64,000 nt of DNA from CAZTQN01 sp964615765 (GCA_964615765.1 CAZTQN010000014.1:1-64000); one strand, 5' to 3'. Numbered from the stretch's first letter, positions 40,647 through 50,206 are shown. A program made the numbers and translations. The notes: generated from the letters alone by a model not told the origin.

Positions 40647-42107
40647 TCACCGGATCAACTGCGCCCGCAAGTACTGGATCATGTCCATCTTCGTGATCAG
40701 CCCGTAGAACTTCCCGCCCGTGTCCACCACGATCGCCACGCGGTCGGCGCGGAAGATCGGCAGCAGCGCGCTCACCGGCGCTTCCGGGCGCACCGTCTCT
40801 AGCCGGCGCGTCATAAAGTCGCTCACCGGCCGGTCGAAGCCTTCCGGGTCCGTCTGCACCGCCAGCAAGATGTCGCCCTCGTCGATGATCCCCGCCACGC
40901 GATGCTCCGGGTCCATCACGACCATCTGCGACACGCCGTACATCGCCATCCGCTTGATGGCCTGGCGCACGGGGTCGGTTTCCGCGAGTGTGTGGTCCTC
41001 GCCGCTGTCGTGCCGCCGCGCGATCAGATCCCGCAGGTCGTTGGTCCGCTCCCGCTTGATGAACCCGTTGTCCATCATCCAGAAATCGTTGAAGCACTTG
41101 CTGAGGTACTTCGCGCCGCTGTCGCACACGAACGTGACCACGTTCATCGGCCGCGTCTGCCGCCGACAGAACACCAGCGCCGCGTGGATCAGGCACCCCG
41201 TGCTCGAGCCCGCGAGCACGCCCTCGCGCGCCAGCAGTTCCCGGGCCGCGAAGAACGCCTCGCCGTCCGTCACCGGGATCGCCTCGCTCGCCAGCCCCAG
41301 CTCGCAGATCGGCGGCACAAAGTCCTCACCCATCCCCTCGATCAGCCAGCTCCCCGCCTTCACCGTCCGCCCCTCGTTCACCAGCGGCCACAGCATCGAC
41401 CCGGCCGGGTCCGCCAGCACGATGCGGCACCCGGGCGCGTGCTCCTTGAAGTACTTCCCCAGCCCGCTCAGCGTCCCGCCCGACCCGACGCCCACGATCA
41501 CCGCGTCGACGCCGCCGACGTGCGACATCTGCTCGAAGATCTCCGGCGCCGTCGACTCAAAGTGCGCCCGCGGGTTGTCGAGATTGCCGAACTGGTTCGT
41601 GTACAAACTATTCGGCGTGCGGGCCGCCAGCGCCGCCGCGACTTCCTGGTAATACTCCGGATGCCCCTTCTCAACGTCCGACCGGGTCAGGATCACCTCC
41701 GCCCCCATGGCCCGCAGGTGCTGGATCTTCTCCTGACTCATCTTGTCCGGCACGACGACCTTGATGTTGTACCCGCGCTGCCGCGCCACCAGCGCGAGCG
41801 CCAGCCCCGTGTTCCCCGCCGTCGCCTCGATGATCGTCGGCGTGGGTTTGCCCTTGGGGTCCAGCCGCCCGTCGCGTTCCGCCGCCTCGATCATGCTCAG
41901 GCCGATGCGGTCCTTGATGGACCCCGCCGGGTTCATCAGCTCCATCTTCCCGAACAGGCGGCACGGGCCCGTGTCCATCTTGCGGAACTCGAGCATCGGC
42001 GTCGCGCCGATCATGTCCAGCACGCCCTCAAACGGCGGCAACAGCGGGACCGTCCCCCGCTTCGGAGCGGGCGACCGGCGTGACGACGATTCAACGGTGT
42101 GCGGCAT
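40647..42107 (-). CDS. cbs: Cystathionine beta-synthase with CBS domain pair
   Basis: 486 residues. The N-terminal PLP domain (about 25-345) is of the cysteine-synthase/CBS type: MNPAGSIKDRIG (PLP Lys K65), TAGNTGLALALVA, GVGSGGTLSG for phosphate binding, and SSTGCL near 320. Residues about 375-486 are two CBS motifs (ISQMVVMDPEHRVAGIIDEGD and DRVAIVVDTGGKFYGLITKMD). It condenses serine with homocysteine, or makes cysteine from activated serine. There is no N-terminal heme-binding motif. No cystathionine lyase gene is nearby, and the gene stands alone. Confidence 0.93.
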   Translation of the reverse strand: MPHTVESSSRRSPAPKRGTVPLLPPFEGVLDMIGATPMLEFRKMDTGPCRLFGKMELMNPAGSIKDRIGLSMIEAAERDGRLDPKGKPTPTIIEATAGNTGLALALVARQRGYNIKVVVPDKMSQEKIQHLRAMGAEVILTRSDVEKGHPEYYQEVAAALAARTPNSLYTNQFGNLDNPRAHFESTAPEIFEQMSHVGGVDAVIVGVGSGGTLSGLGKYFKEHAPGCRIVLADPAGSMLWPLVNEGRTVKAGSWLIEGMGEDFVPPICELGLASEAIPVTDGEAFFAARELLAREGVLAGSSTGCLIHAALVFCRRQTRPMNVVTFVCDSGAKYLSKCFNDFWMMDNGFIKRERTNDLRDLIARRHDSGEDHTLAETDPVRQAIKRMAMYGVSQMVVMDPEHRVAGIIDEGDILLAVQTDPEGFDRPVSDFMTRRLETVRPEAPVSALLPIFRADRVAIVVDTGGKFYGLITKMDMIQYLRAQLIR

Positions 42108-42306
42108 CCACGTAGTTTACCCAACGCCGCCGCGCACGATCGCCCATCCTTCCCCGGCGAATACACGAGTTTCGCAACACGCCGACGCCCGCCGACCGAT
42201 CTCACCTCTGTCCCGCCGCGTACCCATCGCTCCGGCTGCCCCGCCCCACGCGTTCTACCCTCCCGCACCGACGCCGCGTTCCCCGCCCGCGTCCGGAACC
42301 ATCACG

Positions 42307-43086
42307 ATGTCGACGATCGGTCGAACGCCCCCGCCCGCCAGCGAACCCCCGCGTCCCGCCGCGCCACGCGCCGGTCAGCCCGCGGACGTCCATGCACCCG
42401 CCGGGCCCTCATCCCCGGCGGCGGCCCCGGTCGACCCCGCCGCCGACCCGCACGCCTTCGAAGCCGCGCTCCTCCCCCGCCTTCGCGCTGGGGAGTCGGC
42501 CGCCTTCGAAACCCTGCTCCGGGTCTACGGCCCCAGGCTCCTCGCCGTCGCCCGCCGCATGATGCCCGGCGAGCATGAAGCCGAAGACGCTCTTCAGGAC
42601 GCCCTCCTGTCCGGCTTCAAAAACCTCGCCCGCTTCGACGGCCAGTCGCTCCCCTCAACCTGGCTGCACCGCATCGTCGTCAACGCCTGCCTCATGCGCC
42701 TCCGCACCAAGCGCCGCCGGCCCGAGACATCCATCGAGGCCCTGCTGCCGGCCTTCCTCCCCGACGGTCACCGTCGAGACCCGGGCCCAGCGTGGAAACC
42801 GCTCCCGGAATCCGGCATCGAACTCACCGAGGTTCGCCGACGGGTCCGCAAGGCCATCGACGACCTCCCGGACGGTTATCGCGAAGTCGTTCTGCTCCGC
42901 GATATCGAAGGTCTCGACACCCAGCAAGCCGGAGAGGTGCTGGGTCTTACCCCGGCGGCGGTCAAGACTCGCCTCCACCGGGCCCGCCTCGCCCTTCGTG
43001 AACTCCTCGACGCCGACCTCGCCCAGTCGAAGGCCCGCCCACACACACCCGCTCACCCCCGCCCGACCGACGGACACGCCACATGA
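42307..43086 (+). CDS. ECF RNA polymerase sigma factor
   Basis: 259 residues from ATG 42307. A Pro/Ala-rich disordered stretch (about 1-55) precedes sigma region 2 (about 65-135; FETLLRVYGPRLLAVARRMM, EHEAEDALQDALLSGFKNL, STWLHRIVVNACLMRLR) and region 4 (about 175-240; IDDLPDGYREVVLLRDIEG, AGEVLGLTPAAVKTRLHRARLAL). The stop overlaps the start of a zinc-finger anti-sigma gene, so the pair is translationally coupled. The exact start is uncertain, since the frame is open upstream. Confidence 0.92.
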   Translation: MSTIGRTPPPASEPPRPAAPRAGQPADVHAPAGPSSPAAAPVDPAADPHAFEAALLPRLRAGESAAFETLLRVYGPRLLAVARRMMPGEHEAEDALQDALLSGFKNLARFDGQSLPSTWLHRIVVNACLMRLRTKRRRPETSIEALLPAFLPDGHRRDPGPAWKPLPESGIELTEVRRRVRKAIDDLPDGYREVVLLRDIEGLDTQQAGEVLGLTPAAVKTRLHRARLALRELLDADLAQSKARPHTPAHPRPTDGHAT

Positions 43087-43331
43087 CCTGCAAAGAGCTC
43101 ATCCACATGCTGTCCGAGTACGTCGACGGCGAGTTGCCCGAAGAGCTCCGTGCCGAGCTCGATCGCCACCTCTCCGTCTGCCCGCCGTGCCAGCACTACC
43201 TCGCGTCCTTCAAGCAGACCATCCACGCCGGCCGCCTGCTTAACGACGCCGCACCCGCCCAGATGCCCGAGGCCCTCGTGCAGGCAATCATTAAGGCCCA
43301 GTCCGCCGCCGCGACCAACCACGCGCACTGA
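43083..43331 (+). CDS. Zinc-finger anti-sigma factor (ZAS type), soluble
   Basis: 82 residues. The zinc motif is complete: C3 in MTCKELI, then HLSVCPPC (H29, C33, C36). It lacks a membrane helix, so it is a soluble ZAS-type anti-sigma factor, probably redox- or thiol-sensitive. The start overlaps the sigma gene stop (ATGA), which fixes its partner as the ECF factor at 42307. Confidence 0.92.
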   Translation: MTCKELIHMLSEYVDGELPEELRAELDRHLSVCPPCQHYLASFKQTIHAGRLLNDAAPAQMPEALVQAIIKAQSAAATNHAH

Positions 43332-43360
43332 CGTCGCCCCCCACTTTGCAACGAAACACA

Positions 43361-43388
43361 ACGGGCCGACGCTCACGCGCCGGCCCGT
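43361..43388. terminator. Bidirectional terminator candidate
   Basis: ACGGGCCG (43361-43368) pairs with CGGCCCGT (43381-43388), 8 bp around a 12-base loop. It lies between the convergent anti-sigma gene and the outer-membrane efflux gene. The T tract is weak (CTTC). Confidence 0.55.
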
Positions 43389-43433
43389 CTTCACATCCTG
43401 ACTCATCGCGGCGGAGGGTCGCCCGCCGCCGCC

Positions 43434-44972
43434 TCAGCCCGGCTCGTTTGCCGCGCCCGGCTCCGGCTGGGCCGCCACCGGCTGGTTGGCCTCCATCGCC
43501 TCGCCGGCCTCCCATCCGCCGCCGAGCGCCTTGTACAGCGCGATCAGATTCGCCGTGACGGCCTGGTCGCTCTGCACCAGCGCGTCCTCGCTGATGAACA
43601 GCGCCCGCTGGCTCTCCAGCACGCGCAGGAAGTCCGTCAGACCGTTCGCATACAACTGGTTCGACAGGTCGAACGCGCGCCGATCGGCCTCGACGGCCTG
43701 CACCAGCGCCATCCGCCGCGACTGCTCGCGCGTGAACGCCGACAGCGCGTTCTCCACCTCCTCGAAACTCACCAGCACAGCCTGCTCGTACCGCGTCAGC
43801 GCCTGGTCCACGCGCGCGTTCTCCACGCCGATCGCCGCACGCACGCGCCCCCACTGGAAGATCGGCCACCGCACCGCGGGCCCGAACGACCAGAACCGGG
43901 CGCTCTCGTCGCCGATGTCGTCGAAGGCGTTGGACTGATACCCGAACGCGCCCGTCAGCGAGAACCGCGGGAACAGATCCGCCGTCGCCACGCCCACCCG
44001 CGCCGTCGCCGCCGCGAGCTCCCGCTCCGCACGCCGGATGTCCGCACGCCGCCGCAGCATCTGGCTCGGCAGCCCGACGCCCACCACGTCCGGCACCTCC
44101 GGGATCGCCTCCGCCGACGCCAGCTCCTGCAGCAGCGCCGTCGGCTGCATCCCCAGCAGCACGCCCAGGCGGTGAATCGAGCGCTGCACGCCGTCATCCA
44201 GCGAAGGCACCACGGCCTGCGTCGTCGCCAGGACCGACCGCGCCTGCGATACGTCCACCTCGTTGGTCAGCCCCGCGTTGAACCGCGCCTGCGTCAGCTC
44301 GAGCGTGTCCTCCTGCAGCGCGATGTTCTTCCGCGCGATCGCCAGCCGCTGCTGGAACCCACGCAGCTCCACGTAGTTCCGCGCCACGTCCGAAAGCAGC
44401 GTGATCATCACGTCGCGCCGGTTCTCGATCAGCGCCGCGATGTCCGCGTCCGCCGCCTCGACCCCGCGGGCCACGCGACCCCACACGTCCAGCTCCCACG
44501 TCGAGTCGAACCCGAACTCCCACGTGTTGCGGATTGGGCTGCCCGGGAACTGCTCGACACGCTCGCTGTTCCGCCGACGCGTGAACCCGCTGCCCACGTT
44601 GATGTCCGGCTTGTCCTCCGACGCGACCACGCCGCGCTGTGCCCGCGCCTCGGCGATCCGCTGCGCCGCCAAACGAAGATCCAGGTTCGACCGGACCGCG
44701 CGCCCGATCAGCCCGTCCAGGGCCGGATCGCGCAGCGTCGACCACCACACCACCTCCACCCCAACCGCGTCGGTCGTGTTCGACAGGCGGTCGAACCCTT
44801 CCGCACCCGTATGGGTGAAAGCCGCCGGACCGTCCAGCCCCGGCGCCTCGTAATCCGGACCGACGGTGCACCCCGGCACCATCGCCACCATCGCGGCCAG
44901 ACCGCAGGTGCCCGCAAGCGCGACCAGCCGCCGCCCCACGCCCGCCCCACGACTCCTCTGTGCGCTGCTCAC
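43434..44972 (-). CDS. TolC/NodT-family outer-membrane efflux lipoprotein
   Basis: 512 residues. A lipobox (VPGCTVGPDY, Cys about 35) follows the signal peptide. Two coiled-coil repeats of the outer-membrane factor fold run through about 80-280 and 290-490 (LRLAAQRIAEARAQRG; RRADIRRAERELAAATARVGVA; ALTRYEQAVLVSFEEVENAL; LYANGLTDFLRVLESQRALF). It should form the trimeric outer-membrane channel of the adjacent ABC-MFP system. The start overlaps the stop of the membrane-fusion gene. Confidence 0.93.
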   Translation of the reverse strand: MSSAQRSRGAGVGRRLVALAGTCGLAAMVAMVPGCTVGPDYEAPGLDGPAAFTHTGAEGFDRLSNTTDAVGVEVVWWSTLRDPALDGLIGRAVRSNLDLRLAAQRIAEARAQRGVVASEDKPDINVGSGFTRRRNSERVEQFPGSPIRNTWEFGFDSTWELDVWGRVARGVEAADADIAALIENRRDVMITLLSDVARNYVELRGFQQRLAIARKNIALQEDTLELTQARFNAGLTNEVDVSQARSVLATTQAVVPSLDDGVQRSIHRLGVLLGMQPTALLQELASAEAIPEVPDVVGVGLPSQMLRRRADIRRAERELAAATARVGVATADLFPRFSLTGAFGYQSNAFDDIGDESARFWSFGPAVRWPIFQWGRVRAAIGVENARVDQALTRYEQAVLVSFEEVENALSAFTREQSRRMALVQAVEADRRAFDLSNQLYANGLTDFLRVLESQRALFISEDALVQSDQAVTANLIALYKALGGGWEAGEAMEANQPVAAQPEPGAANEPG

Positions 44973-46081
44973 TGCTTGACTCCTTGAAGGTCCTGATCCG
45001 CCTGCGCCGGGTCCACGCCGAACCGTGCATCCCCGATCGGCGGCGCCTTGATGAACACGTCCATCTGCTGCCCCACGAACACCGGCAGGCTCTTGCGATC
45101 AAACGCGTAGATCACCTGCAGCACCCGCGTGTCCACCCGTTCCCCCGACGAGCCCGTCAGCGACCGCTTCGGAATAACGTACGGCTCGAACCGCACGAAC
45201 CGGATCTCCGTCTTCAACCGCGAGTTCCCACGAACATACGCCACCCCCGGCGAGCCCGCCTGCACGCGCCACGCGTCGTTCTCGTCGATGTCCACCCGGA
45301 TGTGCAAGAGGTCCGTCTCGCCCAGCGTCATCAGCGGCTCGCTCAACATCCCCGCCTGAGCGTACTCGCCCGCTCGCACGTTCACCTTCAAAATCTCCCC
45401 AGCGACCGGCGCCTTCACCGTCAGCCGATCGAGCTCCGTCTTGATCTGGTCCACGCCCGCGCGCGCCGACGCCAGGTTCGCCTCCGCCACCGCCACGTCC
45501 GGTCGCCACGTCCCCGCCTTGAGCAGGTCCAGCTCCGCCCGCGCCTCCTGCACCCGCGCTTCGGAGGTCATCAGCGCAAAGCGCCGCCGGCTCATCTCCT
45601 CCGCCGTCACCGCCCGCTTGTCCGTGATCGATTCGTAGAAGTCCAGCATCGCCCGCGAGTCGTCGCGGGCCCGCTCCGCAGCCGCCAACCGCGCTTCCAT
45701 CGGCGGGATCTCTTCCGGGCGCGGGCGCTGCTTCAGCCGGTCCAGTTCCGCCTGCGCCGTCAGCACCGCCGCCTCGCGCAGCCCAAGCTCCGCCCGCATC
45801 TGCCGATCGTCCAGCGAGAACAGCGCGTCCCCCGCCTTGACCTTGTCCCCCGCCTTGACAAACACCTTTGTCACCACGCCCGGCACGTGCGTGCCGATCG
45901 CGATGTTCTCCGTGCTCGCCTCCACAAGCCCCGCGCCCGGCACGTTCGCCTCGTACGGCGCCGGCGCCGGCTGGGCCACCGGCGGCGCCGGCTTCACCTC
46001 CCGGCTCTGCGCCCGCACCGTCATCACCGCCAGCGCAATCCCGCACACTGCCAGCACCGGAAGCATGTACTTGGTCACCAT
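44969..46081 (-). CDS. HlyD-like membrane-fusion protein
   Basis: 370 residues from ATG 46081. One N-terminal membrane/signal helix (MLPVLAVCGIALAVMTV) precedes the barrel-sandwich halves (ENIAIGTHVPGVVTKVFVKAGDKVKAGDALFSLD and LTVKAPVAGEILKVNVRAGE) around a coiled-coil hairpin (about 95-225). It links the inner-membrane permease to the TolC-like channel. Its 3' end overlaps the outer-membrane gene (ATGA). A G-rich run 25-50 bases upstream of the start could form an mRNA quadruplex. Confidence 0.92.
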   Translation of the reverse strand: MVTKYMLPVLAVCGIALAVMTVRAQSREVKPAPPVAQPAPAPYEANVPGAGLVEASTENIAIGTHVPGVVTKVFVKAGDKVKAGDALFSLDDRQMRAELGLREAAVLTAQAELDRLKQRPRPEEIPPMEARLAAAERARDDSRAMLDFYESITDKRAVTAEEMSRRRFALMTSEARVQEARAELDLLKAGTWRPDVAVAEANLASARAGVDQIKTELDRLTVKAPVAGEILKVNVRAGEYAQAGMLSEPLMTLGETDLLHIRVDIDENDAWRVQAGSPGVAYVRGNSRLKTEIRFVRFEPYVIPKRSLTGSSGERVDTRVLQVIYAFDRKSLPVFVGQQMDVFIKAPPIGDARFGVDPAQADQDLQGVKQ

Positions 46082-46148
46082 CGCATCCACTCCTGTCCTG
46101 TTCCTGCCCCCGCCCCCGCCCCCCCACCCCTCACCGCGCACCGCCGCG

Positions 46149-46970
46149 CTAGTGCCCGCCGCCCCCACCACCCCCACCTCCCCCACTCCGCTCCGCAACC
46201 TCCCGCCCTGTGCCAACCTCCACGATCCGCCCGTCGTCCATCTTCGCGATCCGGTCCCCGAACCCGAAGATGCGCTGGTCGTGCGTCACGATCACCAGCG
46301 TCCGATCATCCTCAAGCGCCACGTTCTTCAGCAGCCGCATCACCACGTGCCCCGTCTCGTGGTCCAGCGCGCTCGTCGGCTCGTCGCACACAATCAGCTT
46401 CGGCCCATGCACCAGCGCCCGCGCGATCGCCACACGCTGCTGCTGCCCGCCCGACAACTGTTTCGGCAGGCTCTTGCTCCGCTCCCCAAGCCCCACGCGC
46501 CCAAGCATTTCCTTCGCCCGCTTCTCCGCCTCCGACCGCGCCATCCCATTGATGAGCAGCGGCACCGCCACGTTCTGCGCCGCCGTCAGCGCCGGCAGCA
46601 GATTGAACTGCTGGAACACGAACCCGACCGTCTGCCCGCGAAAGCGCGTCCGGCGCGACGCCCCCATCTTGTCGAAATCCTCGCCGAACACCACGCACTC
46701 CCCCTCGTCGCGGTCCAGAATGCCCGCGACCACGCTGATCAGCGTCGTCTTCCCACACCCCGACGGCCCGACCAGCATGATCAACTCGCCCGCGTAGATA
46801 TCCAGATCAATTCCGCGCAGCGCCGTGACCTTGCTATTCCCCGACCCGTACGCCTTCGTCACGCCGCGGCAGCGCACCGCCACCGCCCGCCCGCCCGCGC
46901 CGGCCGCGTCCAACACCGCCCCGCTTACCGCCCCTCGCCCGGTCGCCGACTGTTCTGTCGCCGCCAACAT
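46149..46970 (-). CDS. ABC transporter ATP-binding protein (MacB/LolD type)
   Basis: 273 residues. Walker A GPSGCGKTT, Q-loop FVFQQFNLLPAL, signature LSGGQQQRVAIARAL, Walker B LIVCDEPTSALD, switch His in VIVTHD. It powers the permeases encoded upstream. The first 30 residues are Ala/Gly-rich, and the C-terminus ends in a run of 11 Gly and a His, coded by a C-rich tract on the plus strand; this is unusual and may be length-variable. Confidence 0.93.
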   Translation of the reverse strand: MLAATEQSATGRGAVSGAVLDAAGAGGRAVAVRCRGVTKAYGSGNSKVTALRGIDLDIYAGELIMLVGPSGCGKTTLISVVAGILDRDEGECVVFGEDFDKMGASRRTRFRGQTVGFVFQQFNLLPALTAAQNVAVPLLINGMARSEAEKRAKEMLGRVGLGERSKSLPKQLSGGQQQRVAIARALVHGPKLIVCDEPTSALDHETGHVVMRLLKNVALEDDRTLVIVTHDQRIFGFGDRIAKMDDGRIVEVGTGREVAERSGGGGGGGGGGH

Positions 46971-47000
46971 CCGATTGCCCTTTCCAAAGCCGCTCGGCCC

Positions 47001-47040
47001 CCCTAGCCCCTGACCTCTGACCTCTCGCCTCTATCCCCTA
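47001..47040. repeat. GA-rich spacer repeat, copy 1
   Basis: On the sense (minus) strand this reads as AGAGGTCAGAGGTCAGGGG with flanking GGGGATAG-type blocks. It sits directly after the stop of permease 1. Closely related copies follow the stops of permeases 2 and 3. Confidence 0.75.
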
Positions 47041-48201
47041 CGCCCTGAACACAATCGCCGGCTCCAGCCGGAACACCTTCACAACACTCAGGAACCCCGA
47101 CACCAGCGCGATCACCAGCAGCGCCACCGCCGCGAACACCGGGATGTGCCACGTCATCAGGAACGCCAGGTCCGTCTCGACGATCACGCGCCCCATCGCC
47201 ACCGCCACGCCGAGCCCGACGCCATACCCCACCGCGCCCACCACCAGCACCTGCAAGCCCTGCATCCGCAGGATCATCCAGTTGGTCGCGCCCATCGCCT
47301 TCAGCGTCCCGAAGTGCCGCAGGTTGTCCAGCGTGAACGCGTACAGCGTCTGGGCCGCGACCAGCAATCCGATCACCAGCCCCAGCCCCACGGCGAGCCC
47401 GAAGTTGATCAAAATCCCCGTCTTCTCCAGAATGTAACGCTCCGTCGCCCGCTCGAACTCCGGCCCCGTCAGCGCCTTCAGCCCCGTCGCCTGCTCGATC
47501 CGCCGCTGCACCTCGCCCACGTCCGCGCCCGGCTTCACCTTCACCATCACCTGCCCGAGCAGCCGCCGCTCCTTCGGCGCGATCGTCAGCGCCCGCGAGT
47601 ATGTCGTGTACACGATCGGATCCCAGAAGAAACTGGGGCTCATCCGCATCGTCCCCGCGACCGTGACATCAAAGTCATTGATGCTGAACGTGTCGCCAAC
47701 CTTGAGCGCCGGCACCTTCCCGTCCGGCCCGACCGACCGCGTCAGCGCCAGCTTCGTCGCCAGGTCCTTTTGATCCACGAACACTGCCCGGTCCCGCCGC
47801 AAATCTTCCATCTCCCCCACCACCATCCCCGGCGGCCCGCCGATCAGCGTCGCGTCATCGATCCCGACCACGATCACCGTGAGCTGTGTCCCATCGTTCA
47901 AGCACGCCTTGAGCCACCCCTTGTACACCGGCACGGCCCACTCCACCCCGTCCACCCCGCGCACGCGGTACAGCGCCGTATCCGAAATCGTCTTCCCGTC
48001 CTCGCTGAACTGCTGCTGCTCGTCCATCACCCACAGATCGCCCTGCGACGTGTCGCGAATCCACGAGCTCGTCTGCGAGGCCATCCCCATCAGGATCGAC
48101 GCCTGCTGCGTGATCAGCAGCGTCGCAAACGCCAAGCCCGCCACCAGGCCGATGTACTTCAGGCGGTCGCCGATCAGCATCATGAACGCCACGAATCCCA
48201 C
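47038..48201 (-). CDS. ABC transporter permease 1 (FtsX/DevC type)
   Basis: 387 residues. One N-terminal membrane helix (LKYIGLVAGLAFATLLI), a periplasmic domain (about 40-265; DLWVMDEQQQF, VRGVDGVEWAVPVYKG, VVGIDDATLIGGPPGM) and three C-terminal helices (about 275-380) ending RLEPAIVFRA. This is the four-helix FtsX/MacB/DevC permease fold. It is paralogous to the permeases at 48275 and 50248, sharing long blocks with both. Confidence 0.92.
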   Translation of the reverse strand: MGFVAFMMLIGDRLKYIGLVAGLAFATLLITQQASILMGMASQTSSWIRDTSQGDLWVMDEQQQFSEDGKTISDTALYRVRGVDGVEWAVPVYKGWLKACLNDGTQLTVIVVGIDDATLIGGPPGMVVGEMEDLRRDRAVFVDQKDLATKLALTRSVGPDGKVPALKVGDTFSINDFDVTVAGTMRMSPSFFWDPIVYTTYSRALTIAPKERRLLGQVMVKVKPGADVGEVQRRIEQATGLKALTGPEFERATERYILEKTGILINFGLAVGLGLVIGLLVAAQTLYAFTLDNLRHFGTLKAMGATNWMILRMQGLQVLVVGAVGYGVGLGVAVAMGRVIVETDLAFLMTWHIPVFAAVALLVIALVSGFLSVVKVFRLEPAIVFRA

Positions 48202-48230
48202 AGTCGCTCCCTTACGTTGACCCGCCGCCG

Positions 48231-48281
48231 CCCCCTATCCCCTGACCTCTGACCTCTATCCCCTGCCCCCTCCCCTACCCC
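48231..48281. repeat. GA-rich spacer repeat, copy 2
   Basis: The same pyrimidine-rich plus-strand sequence as copy 1 (CCCCTGACCTCTGACCTCT), here between the permease 2 stop and the permease 1 start. Confidence 0.75.
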
Positions 48282-49429
48282 TTAAACACGATTCCCGGCT
48301 CGAGCGTCAGCACGCGCCGCAGGCTCGCGGCACACGCCAGCCCGGTGATCACCGTGATCGCCCCCGCCGTCAGCGCCAGCACCTCCCAGTGCACGCGAAA
48401 GTCCAGGTCCGTCCCGATGAACGTCACGAAGAACGCCGCCGTCAGCCCGACGCCCATGCCATAGCCGATTACGCCCACCACCGCGGCTTGCGCCACCACC
48501 ATCCGCGTCAACTGCCCGTTCCCCGCGCCCATCGCCTTCAGCGCCCCGAGCTGCTTGATGTTCTCCAGCACGAACAGATAAAACGTCTGCCCGCAGATCG
48601 CGATCCCCACCACACACCCCAGCAGCACCGTCACGCCGAAGTTGACCGGGATCCCCGTGTTGGTCACGAAATACCGGATCGTCTTCCACCCGAACTCCAG
48701 CCGCGTGTACGCGCTCAGCCCCGTCCGCTCCGCGATCCGCGCCTGCACCGCCGCCCGGTTCGCCCCGGCCGCCATCCCCGCCAGCACGAACGACACCTGC
48801 CGACGCTGCGGCGGGGCGAACTCCCGCGCCCGCGTCAGCGTCGTGTACACGATCGGTTGGCTCAAGAACGGCCTGGGGTTGTCGCTCACCGCCACGATCC
48901 GCGCCTTGCGATCGTTGATCTCGATCACATCCCCAACGCCCGGCGTCCGCTTCACGCCGTCCGCCCCCACCGTCGACAACAACTTCTCCGCGTCCAGCCG
49001 GTCGATGATCACCCCGTCGGTCTCGCGCAGATCCTCCAAGCGCCCCGCGTGCATCCGCACCGGCCCGCCGATGAGCGTCGCGTCGTCCAGCCCCACCACC
49101 ACGCACGTCCGTTGCTTGCCCGCGCCCACGCGCACGCCGATGTTCGTCCGCAGCAGCGGCACCGCCCAGGCCACCCCGTCCACCCCGCGCACCCGCAGGA
49201 CGTCCGTGTCCGCCAGCGCCCGCACGTCCTCGACAAACTCCGTCTCCGGGTGCGCGACGATCAAATCCGCGTGGGCCAGGTCCTGAAAAATGCTCCGCGT
49301 GCGGCTCATCAGCCCCACGAAGATCGTCATCTGGTGCGACATCAGCAGCGCCGACATCGTCACCCCGAGCACGATCCCCAGGTACTTCGCCCGATCCCCC
49401 ATCAGCATCCGAAGGCTCAGCCACATCAT
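48275..49429 (-). CDS. ABC transporter permease 2 (FtsX/DevC type)
   Basis: 384 residues from ATG 49429, which overlaps the TetR stop (ATGA). It has the same layout as permeases 1 and 3: helix AKYLGIVLGVTMSALLM, periplasmic domain with VRGVDGVAWAVPLLRT and VVVGLDDATLIGGPV, three C-terminal helices, ending TLEPGIVFKG. It is the most diverged of the three at the C-terminal helices. Confidence 0.92.
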   Translation of the reverse strand: MMWLSLRMLMGDRAKYLGIVLGVTMSALLMSHQMTIFVGLMSRTRSIFQDLAHADLIVAHPETEFVEDVRALADTDVLRVRGVDGVAWAVPLLRTNIGVRVGAGKQRTCVVVGLDDATLIGGPVRMHAGRLEDLRETDGVIIDRLDAEKLLSTVGADGVKRTPGVGDVIEINDRKARIVAVSDNPRPFLSQPIVYTTLTRAREFAPPQRRQVSFVLAGMAAGANRAAVQARIAERTGLSAYTRLEFGWKTIRYFVTNTGIPVNFGVTVLLGCVVGIAICGQTFYLFVLENIKQLGALKAMGAGNGQLTRMVVAQAAVVGVIGYGMGVGLTAAFFVTFIGTDLDFRVHWEVLALTAGAITVITGLACAASLRRVLTLEPGIVFKG

Positions 49430-50085
49430 GCGTAGGCCTCCAGCTCTTCGGGTTTGGCCAAAAGCCCACGCAGCACCGCCGCGCACATCAGCTTGGCCCG
49501 ACGGTCCAGCGAGCGGTGCTCCACCCACGGGCACTCGCCGTGCGTGATCTCCAATGACGCCACCCCGTGCACGCCCGCCCACAGCGTCTGCGTGATCAGC
49601 TCGTCATCCTTCAGCCCCTCGCGGAACCGCCCGCCCGCCAGCGCCTGCCGCACCGCCAGCCGCAGGAACGCGTACGCGTCCTGGTCCGGGTCCGAAGCGT
49701 GCTTCAGATCCTCCTCCGTCGGCGGGGCGATCCGGTCCAGCTCCGGCGTCATGAACATCAGCCGGTAGTGGTTCGGGTGCTCGTTCGCAAACCGCACGTA
49801 CGTCAGCCCAATCCGGAAGATCCGCTCGATCGGGTCCTCCACCTTTGCAAGCCGGTTGAACACCTGCGCGAGCGACCCGAAGTCCTGCCGGCAGATCTCC
49901 GACAAGATCTCCGCCTTGTCCTTGAAGTGCGTGTACAGCGCAGGAGCCGTGTACCCGATCGACTCCGCGATCTTCCGCAGGCTCACCGCCTCCACCCCGT
50001 GCCGGACAAACAACTCCCGCGCCGCGGCGAGGATCTTCTCCTTCACCGCCGTCTGCTCCTTCAGTTGCCGGTCCGTTAACGCCAT
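49426..50085 (-). CDS. TetR-family transcriptional regulator
   Basis: 219 residues. N-terminal helix-turn-helix (about 15-65: KEKILAAARELFVRHGVEAV, LRKIAESIGYTAPALYTHFKDK) and a helical ligand-binding domain of the WHG type (LMFMTPELDRI; TLWAGVHGVASLEI). It is translationally coupled to permease 2 and probably represses the efflux operon from the palindrome at 50136-50150. Confidence 0.93.
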   Translation of the reverse strand: MALTDRQLKEQTAVKEKILAAARELFVRHGVEAVSLRKIAESIGYTAPALYTHFKDKAEILSEICRQDFGSLAQVFNRLAKVEDPIERIFRIGLTYVRFANEHPNHYRLMFMTPELDRIAPPTEEDLKHASDPDQDAYAFLRLAVRQALAGGRFREGLKDDELITQTLWAGVHGVASLEITHGECPWVEHRSLDRRAKLMCAAVLRGLLAKPEELEAYA

Positions 50086-50135
50086 GGGCCCACCAGATCC
50101 CTTACACAGTCAAGACCCTTTACCTCGTTCGCACA

Positions 50136-50150
50136 CTTAACACTGTTAAG
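50136..50150. promoter_or_regulatory. Operator palindrome upstream of tetR/efflux genes
   Basis: CTTAAC-ACT-GTTAAG, a perfect 15-base palindrome 50 bases upstream of the TetR start in an AT-rich gap. Likely the TetR binding site, by position and symmetry. The promoter hexamers around it are not clear. Confidence 0.65.
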
Positions 50151-50206
50151 GTACTACACATTGTTCGGAAAGTCCACCCCACGGTTTCACGCCAGCGCGA
50201 TTTTCT

